From: Auxenochlorella pyrenoidosa
Taxonomy: Eukaryota; Chlorophyta; Trebouxiophyceae; Chlorellales; Chlorellaceae
Assembly: GCA_001430745.1 (NCBI GenBank)
Contig: KQ481956.1
Coordinates: 180,731 to 195,312, forward strand
Reading direction: 5' to 3'
Length of the DNA stretch: 14,582 bases
Part shown: piece by piece, positions 1 to 8,243 of the stretch
Layout of the letters: every line of letters starts with the position of its first letter
How positions within the stretch are numbered: the first letter of the stretch is position 1
Translations under genes and position numbers: made by a program
Notes under the pieces: model-generated
What the model saw: only the letters and a program-made list of their open reading frames with translations
What the model was told of the DNA's origin: nothing
Databases searched by the model: none

Positions 1-72
1 ACCACCACCACCACGCACACAAATGCGACGGGCACGGGGGGGGCCCCCTGCTCGTCGCGCCGCCGCCGGGCG

Positions 73-88
73 CACACACACACACACA
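73..88. repeat. (CA)8 microsatellite at an MDH splice donor
   Basis: Eight CA units on the plus strand read as (TG)8 on the coding strand. They start directly after the AAG that ends the last visible MDH exon, so the donor GT is the first unit of the repeat. Confidence 0.9.
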
Positions 89-89
89 C

Positions 90-1590
90 CTTGACCACCT
101 CGGTGCCGGCGTCCTGGATGCGCTCCATGAGCGCCCGCGCCTGGCCCTCGGGCAGCACGATGCGCGGCGTGGCGGCCGACAGCACCGGCAGGATGGTCAC
201 GCCTGCAGGGAGGGGCAGCTGGCTGGGCCTTGTGGGCGGCAGGGGAGGAGGCGGTGTGGTGCAGGGGCGAGGCGTTGCCAGTCCGACAGAGCACGCTTGC
301 ATGCGTGCAGCATGCCTGCCCACCAGCACGGTGTCAGGTGAAGCAAAATTCAGGTTCTGACACAGCTTGCAAACAGCTAGACCCCCGCTGCAAGGCCACT
401 GCTGTAAGCACACCGACCCGTGCCGCACCCACACGCCAGCCTCCAAGCCCCAGCCCTCTGCCCCGTCCTCCCGCCCTGCCAAGCCCACCGCCACACCCAC
501 CTGCGTGGCCGCCAATGACGGGCACATTCACCTCGCCCGGGTCCAGCCCCGCCGCCTGCGCCACAAAGGTGTTGGCCCGCACCACATCCAGGGTGGTCAC
601 CCCAAACAGGCGCCCCGGGTTGAGCGTGCCCGCGCGCCGGAACACTTCGGCGGCGATGGGCACCGTGGAGTTGACTGGGTTGGAAATGAGGGCCACCCAG
701 GCGGTGGGGCAGTACCGCGCCACGCCCTCACACAGCGTGCGCACGATGCCTGCGCGGAGCGAGTGCGGGCAGCAGGGAGGGGCCCGTTGAATGTGTTTGT
801 GGGTGGCGTAAACTGTGGTGTGAAACAAGCGCCAGCAAGCGCACTGAGAGCGGCTGCGTATCATGCCCCGGCGGGTTTGCGCCGCACTGTCCTCCTTGGC
901 AGCACCCCTCCTGCTCCCGTCCCCAAACCCGCATGCGCAACCCCCCCCACCCGCGTTGATGTTGAACAGGTCGTCGCGCGTCATGCCCGGCTTGCGTGGC
1001 ACACCCGCCGGGATCACCACTAGGTGCGCCCCGTACAGCGCGTCCGGCAGCTGGTCGGCGCCGGTGTGTGCGGTGATGCGCGCCGCCGTGTTGATGTGCG
1101 ACAGGTCGGCGGCCACCCCCGCGGTGTTGGCCACATCGTACAGGCGCAGCTGGGCCACCCGAGGGCAGCTGCGGGGGCGGGGATCAAGCACACAGTCGAA
1201 CAGTGCCGCAGGCAAGGAGAGAGCACGCGGGTTCAGGAGGGGTGCTGCACAAGGTGGCAAACTCACAGCTTTAGCAACAGGCTGAGCGGCTGGCCGATGC
1301 CGCCGGCAGCACCCAGCACCGCCACATTGTAGCCACCGCCAACTCGTGCAGCTGTGGGCTGTGCCTCCAGCTCACGAGGCGCCTGCAGGCAGCAGGCAGG
1401 TAAGGGTCACGCGCAGGGTTAGCTGCCGCTGTCGTTGGCTGTGGCGGCAGCGCGGCGCTACCCCAGCTGTTGTCGGACGCAGCTCGGCACGCTAGATCAT
1501 CATTGTATTGGATATCGCACGACACTTTCAGCGCCCCACCTGGCCCTGAGGTGACTGGAAGTGGGCGGCCAGTCGTGCAGCACGCTCCAT
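90..1590 (-). CDS. MDH: Malate dehydrogenase, probably peroxisomal/glyoxysomal (3' end outside the window)
   Basis: NAD-dependent malate dehydrogenase, which interconverts malate and oxaloacetate. Exons in coding order: 1590-1540, 1382-1267, 1168-951, 749-501 and 202-90, with all phases consistent. They give 249 residues; roughly 100 C-terminal residues lie beyond the left edge. Visible features are the Rossmann motif GAAGGIG (residues 41-47), the NAD-ribose acidic residue D67, substrate arginines R114, R120 and R186, and the catalytic pair D183/H210 in LDVVRAN and PVIGGHAG. The spacings (R114-R120 6, D183-R186 3, D183-H210 27) match the bacterial and organellar MDH family. The first exon encodes only [17 protein letters not shown]. 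It contains R-A-x5-H-F, close to the peroxisomal PTS2 signal (R-L/I-x5-H-L), as in plant glyoxysomal MDH. The start ATG has A at -3 and G at +4. A mitochondrial or plastid MDH with an atypical presequence is the alternative. The final visible donor lies in a (GT)n tract. Confidence 0.94.
1541..1590 (-). other. Candidate PTS2 peroxisomal targeting peptide exon of MDH
   Basis: The first MDH exon (ending at 1540) encodes only 17 residues, and its GT donor falls at a codon boundary. Residues 6-14 read RAARLAAHF. This fits R-x6-H-hydrophobic, with alanine where leucine or isoleucine is usual; R-A variants are reported among minor plant PTS2 forms. The motif is seen in the sequence; the peroxisomal location is inferred. 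Confidence 0.55.
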
Positions 1591-2367
1591 TCTGCTCAGT
1601 GGCCGGTGACAGTCTATGGCTTCGATTCAACAACAATGGGCAGGGCCTCCGACACGTGCAAGTAGCGTCTGGCGAAAGGGGGTCAAGAGGCTCCGTCAGC
1701 AGTGGCGCCTGGGGAGCCTGCAGGGGGAAAGCAGAAACCTGTGCAGGCCCGCGCAGATCAGAAGATGCGCGGGTAGACGCGCGAGGTTTACCAGAGGGGC
1801 GCTCGACGGGCGTGCTGTGGCGGTGGCTCGGCTGGCCTGCTCAGTTGTGCGACATGGCATGGCCAATCATCCACCAAGGATATACACGCAAGGCGCAATC
1901 GAATATGTCATGCTGAGGTGATAAAAGAGTACCAGAACGGCATTCGATGATTGAAATCACAGGCATCAGCACCTGTCACAAGGCAACATTCTTTCAGTAC
2001 CAAGGAGTCCCCGGATCAGGCCTTTTGCTCTTCAGGTTTGGTGGGGCAGCATTCACAAGGGGCATAATGGGGGCATCTGGTGGGAGGTGCAGAGGATGGT
2101 AGATCTTGCTCACTGCCTGCTGTCCAGCGACCGTGGTGCTGGCAGGGCTGCGGCTCGTGTTACAGCAGTCCACTGACCCAGGCCAGTGTGGGTGCAATCA
2201 TTGCTTGCTGCTAACAGTCTCGACCAAGAAACGGCGTTGCAGCATGCTGGCGTCTGCAGCTTGCCGGCAACCAAACCGGCTGAGGGTTGCGCTGCCGCCA
2301 GGGGCTGCGCCTCGCCACCATGCCCTCTGCCTGCCCCTTAGCTGCCGCTGCCGCTGCAGACGTGCCC
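1591..2367. other. Intergenic: NUP58 3' region and MDH promoter/5' UTR
   Basis: No conserved coding sequence is visible in this 777-bp stretch between the NUP58 stop and the MDH start, both on the minus strand. A TGTAA on the minus strand at 2164-2160 probably ends NUP58 transcripts. The remainder should hold the MDH promoter. An AT-rich patch around 1876-1886 reads TATATCC on the minus strand, about 290 bp upstream of the MDH ATG, but it is weak evidence for a TATA element. The open frames here show no family similarity. Confidence 0.6.
2160..2164 (-). terminator. TGTAA polyadenylation signal, NUP58
   Basis: TGTAA on the minus strand, about 204 nt downstream of the NUP58 stop codon. TGTAA is the usual chlorophyte polyadenylation signal. 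The position is reasonable for a 3' UTR, but a 5-mer can occur by chance. Confidence 0.5.
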
Positions 2368-5300
2368 TCACTTGCGCCGCGAGCTTGGCTTGCGCGAGGT
2401 GGTCGCAGACCGCTGCTGCTGGCCAAAGAGCGGCGTGCCAAAGGCGCCACCTGGCGAGGGCTGCACAGTGCCAAACAGGCCCCCCGGGCTGGCTGTCGTG
2501 CCCGGGCTGGGGGCAGCCCCAAAAGTGGTGGTTGTGTGGGCTGCGGCGGGTGGGTGGGTGGGGTGGGTGGCCCGAGTTCGTGATACAATGGGATGCAGGT
2601 GGGCTGCCGGCACTTCTACCAGCTGGAGCTCAGCGCACGCAACGGGAGCTGAGCAAGGGCGGCGATGCCCATCGGCCCTCCTTGCGGCTTCCCCCAACCC
2701 CCGACCGGTGTGAACTGGACCCCACCTGCAGGCAGCAAAGCCGGCGCATGCGCCGCCGCCGCGCCGCCGTGCTGCTGCTGCTGCGCCGCGTGCAGCGCCG
2801 CCGCCTGCGCATCAGGGGTGCGCGGCTGCTGCTCCAAACGCTTGGCCTGTCGCCGCTCCTCCTCAGCAAAGGGGTCGCGGCTGTTGCCCACGGCTCGCTG
2901 GCGCGCCAGGTAGGACTCGCGGGCGGCTGACACGCGGTCGTCCAGCGCCTGGGGTGGGGTGGGGAGCCAGGCGGGGGACCGGGGAGGCTTGCAGCCAGCA
3001 GCGCTGCTGCCTGGGCGGAGCCGATTTGTGGTGCCTCAGCATGCAGCATGCATGGGGCGCGGGCTTGCACTGCTTGGCCAGCCCTGCCGGCCGGCGGACC
3101 CGGGCGGGGGGCGCACCTGCAGGCGCGCCGCCGTGTGGATGAGGAAGTCGTGCACGTTGGTGAGCGCCCCCTGCAGCGCCTGCAGCCCATCCACCGCCTG
3201 GCTGCCGCGGCGCACCCCGTAGCCTGCAGGGCCGGGCACAGGCGGCGGGCAGGTCGGCCGACCCAGCGCGTGTGTGCGGGTACGCCGCCCCCGCTTGAGG
3301 CGAGACACAACGCAGTGGAGATACGCCCGCTGCTGCATCCCCAGCCTCGTTTTGCCCAGTGCCTGTTGTGTCATGCAAGAGAGCGGGCGACGGCTGCACA
3401 GCTGCTGGCTGGTGCAGGCCCCCGCAGCCCCAGGCTCCGCCCGTCCAGCTGTCATCCCAGTCGGCGGCCACCAGCAGCGCCCCCGACCCCACCCCAGGCC
3501 CGCCCAACCTGCAGCGCCGCTGCCCACCAGCGCCGCCTCCAGCTCCGCCACCGCGGCCTGGTGCTGGCGCAGGCGCTCCAGGAAGCCGGCAATCGCCTCG
3601 CGCAGGAAGTGGGAGGGCAGCACCGGGGGCCCAGCCAGGTCGGGGGAGTGGGAGGGCACCGGCGCAGAGGCCTGCGGGTGGGAGAGGGTGCCGGAGGGGT
3701 CAAGCATGAGGGCTACGCATGGTTGCAGCATCCCCTGGGCTCTCTGCAAAACAGCTGGGCGAGCAAAGGGCGAGGTGGGGCCCAGGGAGCACGGGGCTGG
3801 CACACAGGCTGCCCAGCAGGGCGGCAAAGTGGGGCGGGTAGTGGCGATATGCGCTGGCCCACCCGGCCGGAGCAACCGGCGCCGCCGCTTGCCTTTGCGG
3901 CCTCGCGCCACGCGTGCGAGCGCTTGAAGGTGTGCAGCGCGGTGTCGGTGGACCGCACCAGGTGGAGCACCGCCTCGCGCAGCGCCCCCACCTGCAGGGG
4001 GGGCGGCAGGGGTGCCAGCCAGCGGGCTCCTCGCGCCGACTCAGTCGCACAACACCCACAGCCAGATGTGGGCGCCACAGCAGCCAGGCGAGGCGCATGC
4101 ACGGCGCGCAGGCGTGCCGCGCCCTGCCTGCTTGCAGCGGCCAGGAGCCCCGCAGCCCCGGCAGGGCCCCAGCGGGCGGCCCGGCCCCACCTGCTCCACA
4201 TCCGCCTTGACCGCGCTGCCCAGCGCGGAGATGGCCTGCGACAGCCCCCGCGCCCGGCCCTGCATCTCCTCCTGCTGCTCGCGTGCGCCGGCGGCGCCGG
4301 AGCCGGCGCCCGGCGCCAGGCGCGGGTCGGCGTCCAGCTGGCGGCAGTCCTCGCGGTACCGCACCACGACCTTCCTGCACAGCGTGGGCGGCAGCAGGGT
4401 GGGCGGGTGAGCTTTGATGATGCGCAGCACGGAGGGGGCGGCAGCCGCGTGCAGCTAGTGGCAAGCGCTGTAAGGAAGCAAGGGGCAGCCGGATGTGTGC
4501 GCACACACACACAGCCTTGGCACCCCCCCCCCAGCCTCACTCCAGCTCCGAGAGGTACTGCTGCGTCTGCGGGCTGAGGTCGTCCCACTTGCTGGTGTGC
4601 GTGATGGGCCGGCCATCCTTTGTTGTCAGCGCCGTCACCGACTGCTGCTGCACCGGAGCGCCCAGCGCGCCGGCGGGCTGGCCCCCAAACAGGCTGGTTG
4701 CTGGCGTGGCTGCGCCGAAAAGGCTGGCAGAGGATGCGGCGCCGAACAGGCTGGGTGTGCTGGCGGGCGCGCCAAACAGGCTGGCAGAAGAGGCGGCACC
4801 AAACATGCTGGGCGCAGCGGCTGGCTGTGAGGCAAAAGTGAAGGGCGAGGCGGCGGCGCTCGAGGCGGCGCCAAACATGGCTGCGCGAAGAGGGAGAGGG
4901 CATCGCTGGATGTAAAGCGCCGCGCAGCTGGAGAGCACCATTGAGCACCGTGCGCCCGTGCACCAGGGGAGCAATGGAGCAGGAACATTGACCCTGCACC
5001 GCGTCAACAGCTGCGGCTGGCGGCACAGGTTGGCACCTGGTGTGGAGGCAGCGCCAAAGAGGCTAGCGGATGATGCGGCGCCGAAGGCTGCAGCAGTTGA
5101 CAGAGTGCAGGGCAGGGGAGGGTTGTGATCGGGATGGTGTGGCCTTCCATGTAGTGCAAAGCCGCAAAGGGGGTTGGGCCAGAGAGCAGTTAAAGACAGC
5201 ATAAAGGCAACCAGCAATGATGGCAGGGTCGACAGCGCTACCACACACTCCCAGCAGCGCCTCGCCGAATGGTCAGGTGCCTTAATGCTCCTCACCAGGA

Positions 5301-5583
5301 GTTGAGGCCACAAACGGAGATGCCCCGAATGCTGCAGGCAGCGGCAGGCGGGCATGCACCGCAATGTTTGGAGCCGGGCGGCACATGCAAGACTGGCTAC
5401 AGCCGTTCACGCCTACCCACACCATCTGCCAAGCATCCCATGCCACTCACTCGTGGTGGCTGCGCTGCTGGCTGCGCCAAACAGGCTGGGCGTGCTGGCT
5501 GGAGCGGCGGCGCCGAAGGAGAAGCCTGGCGTGCTGCCGGCGGCAGAGGCCGCTCCAAAGGCCGGCGCCGATGCCCCAAACAT
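2368..5583 (-). CDS. NUP58: FG nucleoporin NUP58 (p58/p45 family)
   Basis: Subunit of the central-channel NUP62-NUP54-NUP58 subcomplex of the nuclear pore. Exons in coding order: 5583-5451, 5331-5296, 5087-5037, 4880-4541, 4374-4191, 3991-3863 (or 3893), 3671-3509, 3223-3117, 2948-2726 and 2540-2368. They total 1539 nt, 512 aa. Residues 1 to about 150 carry many FG motifs (MFGASAPAFG, SLFGAAS, SMFGAAS). The conserved entry to the core, TSKWDDLSPQTQQYL, precedes VRYREDCRQLD, and a coiled-coil/alpha-helical core runs over roughly residues 170-430. Within it, SHFLREAIAGFLERL, LTNVHDFLIHTAARLQ and RDPFAEEERRQAKRLE resemble plant NUP58. A second FG tail (residues 457-512: TTTFGAAPS, GLFGTVQ, PLFGQQQ) ends the protein. 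An FG-core-FG layout separates it from NUP54. The sixth exon has two possible donors: GT after 3863 or GC after 3893; the latter gives 502 aa. Family assignment is from remembered similarity. Confidence 0.86.
3863..3893 (-). other. Alternative donor region, NUP58 exon 6 (GT versus GC)
   Basis: After EAAK the coding strand reads AAG|GCAAGC (GC donor after 3893). Ten codons later it reads CGG|GTGGGC (GT donor after 3863). Both are phase 0 and join in frame to the exon starting ASAPVPSHS. The ten extra residues (ASGGAGCSGR) are low-complexity, so homology does not choose between them. Confidence 0.5.
3986..4193 (-). repeat. NUP58 intron bounded by a 9-bp direct repeat
   Basis: The intron at 4190-3992 has CAGGTGGGG across its donor (4193-4185) and the same nine bases across its acceptor (3994-3986) on the coding strand. 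Part of the match is splice-site consensus. Confidence 0.6.
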
Positions 5584-6065
5584 GCTGCCGGCACTCCGAG
5601 TCGCGCTACAGCGCCAATAAAGCGGTGCTCAGAGCGAGGGGCTGGAGCTGCAAGTGATGATCGCTGTTTGAGCTGTGAACGCGGGCTCTGGCTGCGCGAT
5701 GGCTTGGGCACGCCAGTGAGAAGGAGATGCCAATTGCCGCTCGCTGGGGAGCCGCCCACTCGGCAAAGCGAGGGTGCCGACAGCTACCCGGTGGGCGATA
5801 GCAGTGAGCGTACGGCAGGCGAGACCTGTGAATCGGCAGAATGATGATGCACACGGCTGGCGGCATGCATGAGCAGCCCTGCGCTGCGGGCGGAGCGGCA
5901 GCTGACGCTCGGTTACCTAGTGCCCTGGCACCAGCAGTTGTGTGGGAGGGAGTTGAGGTTTTTACATGGCAGGGTGCTCAGCACCCGTGCTTGCCCACAC
6001 TCAAAGCTCCAAAGCAACCCCGAGCCGGTGCAGCCCTCGCGCCATCCCCAGCGCCTGTCCCCGCT
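5584..6065. other. Intergenic: NDPK 3' region and NUP58 promoter/5' UTR
   Basis: A 482-bp gap between the NUP58 start codon and the NDPK stop codon, both on the minus strand. It contains the probable NDPK polyadenylation signal near 5962. The rest should hold the NUP58 promoter, but I recognise no clear core-promoter element. No conserved ORF is visible. Confidence 0.6.
5962..5966 (-). terminator. TGTAA polyadenylation signal, NDPK
   Basis: TGTAA on the minus strand, about 100 nt downstream of the NDPK stop. It is well placed as the chlorophyte polyadenylation signal for that gene. Confidence 0.6.
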
Positions 6066-6195
6066 TCACTCGTACAGCCAGGGGGTCGCCACCGGCTCGT
6101 AGTCAGCCAGCTCATCAGCCTTGAACCACTGCGCACATGGCAGCACAAGGGTATGGTGGTCAATGAAGTGAGGGGCAAGCCTGTTTCCCCTGCTT

Positions 6196-6232
<37 letters not shown>

Positions 6233-7806
6233 CCCCCGCAGCCAGCATGGCAGGTGTGCTCACCAGAGCAATTTCCCGCATGGCAGACTCAACGCTGTCG
6301 CTGCCGTGGATAATGTTTCGGCCCATCTGCGTCAAGGGGCGCAGGTGGATGGGGGCAGGCTGCATCTCACCACAAGGGATAGGCCTGTCCTCCACTTGGC
6401 CAAGCGCCACTGCACTCTGAAGCCGCACCTGGCAGTGCGTCTCGCAGCGCCTGCAATCGCCCCCCACATAGTGTCATACAGACCATCGAGCCGGGCCCCC
6501 CCTGATCTGGCTGTCATGACAGCCCCTCCCGCTCACGTCGATGCCAAAGTCGCCGCGGATGGTGCCGGGCGCGCTGGCCAGGGGGTTGGTGGCGCCAATC
6601 ATGGTGCGCCCCGTCTTCACCACGTCCTTGCCCTCAAACACCATGGCCACCTGGGCAGGGAACAGGGTGGCGGGTCCATAGGCGGGCGGGCACTCCTCTG
6701 CTGGCGAGCAGCAGGGCTTGGGCTGAACATGATAAGAGGCTGAGAGCCAGCTGAGGCGGGGGGTTGCTCTGCTGCCCCACCCGGCCACTCACCACCGCGC
6801 CCGAGCTGAGGAAGTCCACCAGCTTGGGGAAGAAGGGCTGCAGCGCGCAGGGCCCGCAGCAGGGTGGCACTCAGCTTTGCAGAGGGCAGCAAAGGGCGAC
6901 TCTTCAGCGGGTGCCCGCCTGCCAGGCGAGCATGCTGCGTGCACACGGGGCGGCAAACAGCGCTGGGCTGGCCCACGGCCCTCACCTTGCCGTCGTGCTC
7001 TGCATAATGGCTGGCGGCCAGCTCCCGAGAGGGCACCAGAACCTGGGGTGCAGGAATGGGATTCAAGGAGAGGGGGGAGGTGCAACGCTGGAACTTTGCT
7101 TCGTGCAACAAAGCGCAGCACAGGGCGAAACTTTGTTGCAGGGCGAAACTTGAGAGTAGGCAGCGCACATCCCCCTGCAACTGGTTTTCCTGCACGCAGC
7201 ATGGCAGCCCCCCCCAACCCCCTCCCCACCCCACCTTGATGCCCACGAGCTTGTAGCCGCGCTGCTCGAAGCGCTTCACGATATCCCCCACCAGGCCGCG
7301 GTGCACGCCATCGGGCTTGACCTGGGTGGGAGGTGGGGGGTGGGGGGCCGGGCGCAGCAGCAAGGGAGGGGTGGGTGGCTGTGGGCGGGAGGATGGGCCA
7401 GCCGTGTGGCAGTGGCTGGGTGGGAAATTTTCGCAAAGTTCTGGCCGATTGTTGCTGTGCGACTGCACAGAGCTCTTGGCAGTGCTGTGCTCGGGTCGTG
7501 GCAGCATGACTGGCGTGTGCCCCCCACCATGATGAAGCTGCGCTCCCTGGCGCCGGCAGCAAACGACACAGTCGTTCCCACTGCACCAAGGTACGAAAGA
7601 AAGGAAGGAAGGGGGTTTGACTTGCTTCGCCATTGCGCGCTTGAGGAGATGCGAGCACAGATTCATGCAGCTGCATCACCAGGGGCGACCTCACTCGTCA
7701 GAGCCACGCCGGCCATCGCCGCTGCAGACGCAGCCCGGGGCGCCGCGTCTGCAGCCAGGGCGGCCAGGGTTGCAAAGGAGGGGCCCTGCCGTGCCGCAGT
7801 CGCCAT
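6066..7806 (-). CDS. NDPK: Nucleoside diphosphate kinase, probably organelle-targeted
   Basis: Transfers the gamma-phosphate from ATP to nucleoside diphosphates through a phosphohistidine. Exons in coding order: 7806-7695, 7580-7528, 7321-7235, 7042-6986, 6837-6793, 6650-6537, 6326-6264 and 6128-6066. All phases agree and give 197 aa. The core starts at [13 protein letters not shown]. Catalytic-site Lys57 and the phosphorylated His163 in NIIHGSDS are 106 residues apart, as in human NM23 (K12/H118). H96-Y97, [10 protein letters not shown] and the end PWLYE are also family features. Compared with the usual ~150 residues there is an extension of about 50, rich in Ala, Arg and Ser and poor in acidic residues ([17 protein letters not shown]...). 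It looks like a plastid or mitochondrial transit peptide, as in plant NDPK2/3. The start ATG has a near-ideal GCCGCCATGG context. Met38, formed across the first intron, could start a shorter form. Confidence 0.96.
6201..6232. repeat. (GCAG)8 microsatellite in the last NDPK intron
   Basis: Eight GCAG units on the plus strand, reading as (CTGC)8 on the coding strand. They lie within the intron 6263-6129, upstream of its acceptor, and supply a pyrimidine-rich stretch. Confidence 0.9.
7104..7151. repeat. Inverted plus direct repeat in an NDPK intron
   Basis: TGCAACAAAG (7104-7113) is the exact reverse complement of CTTTGTTGCA (7131-7140), giving a 10-bp stem with a 17-nt loop. The 13-mer CAGGGCGAAACTT occurs at 7121-7133 and again at 7139-7151. 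Everything lies inside the intron 7234-7043. Confidence 0.85.
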
Positions 7807-8243
7807 GGCGGCGGCTGCAGATGGCAGGAAGCGGATCTAGTTGGCATCCACAAGAGAAAGGGAACTGGCGGCGGCGGTGGCACCCGACAGCCTGCCGATA
7901 ATGATTGCACACGCTCGTGCAGCAAGATCGACTAGCAGCTCGCACTTGGCATTGCGTTGCACCGACCGTGACCAGCCAGCAAGTCGCCCTCACGCCAACA
8001 CAGCTGTGCTCACCTGCAGAGGCCGCCCTGCGGCCCAGGGAGCGGGCAGCGGCACGCATCATGCTGTCCAAAGGACGGTGGAAGCGAGGACGGGACCGAT
8101 CGCGCCACTTCATGAAGGGTGGCTCAGCTGTCCGAGCCCAGTCAGCCCGCCTGACGCCGCCCGAAAGCCCAATCCACACTGTTGGTCTGGTTGAATATCC
8201 AATTCGTCAGTTGCCTACCAAAACCTTAGCCACCCAGTCAACC
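7807..8243. promoter_or_regulatory. Divergent promoter region, NDPK and Kelch gene
   Basis: 437 bp between the divergent start codons must contain both promoters and both 5' UTRs. I see no obvious TATA box. The plus-strand frame leading into the Kelch gene ATG stays open from at least 7905, with further in-frame ATGs (for example 8061). The Kelch protein could therefore be longer, but that upstream peptide shows no recognisable domain. Confidence 0.55.

Noticed and set aside
951..1168. Possible lactate dehydrogenase instead of MDH
   Set aside because: [11 protein letters not shown] and the R114/R120/R186 pattern are those of MDH. LDH has Gln in place of the first arginine.
3048..4577. A 509-codon open frame on the plus strand
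   Set aside because: It lies opposite the NUP58 exons, crosses their introns and has no domain-like sequence. It results from high GC, which leaves few stop codons in antisense frames.
2368..5583. Assignment as NUP54 or NUP62
   Set aside because: FG repeats at both ends and the NVHDFLIHTAA...DPFAEEERR region fit NUP58 better. NUP54 and NUP62 lack this C-terminal FG tail.
6201..6232. Short direct repeats as a CRISPR-like array
   Set aside because: It is a plain 4-bp microsatellite without spacers inside an intron.
6617..7694. Long minus-strand open frames of 301-349 codons
   Set aside because: They read through NDPK introns. Only the short segments matching NDPK (such as [13 protein letters not shown]) are real, and these form the spliced exons.
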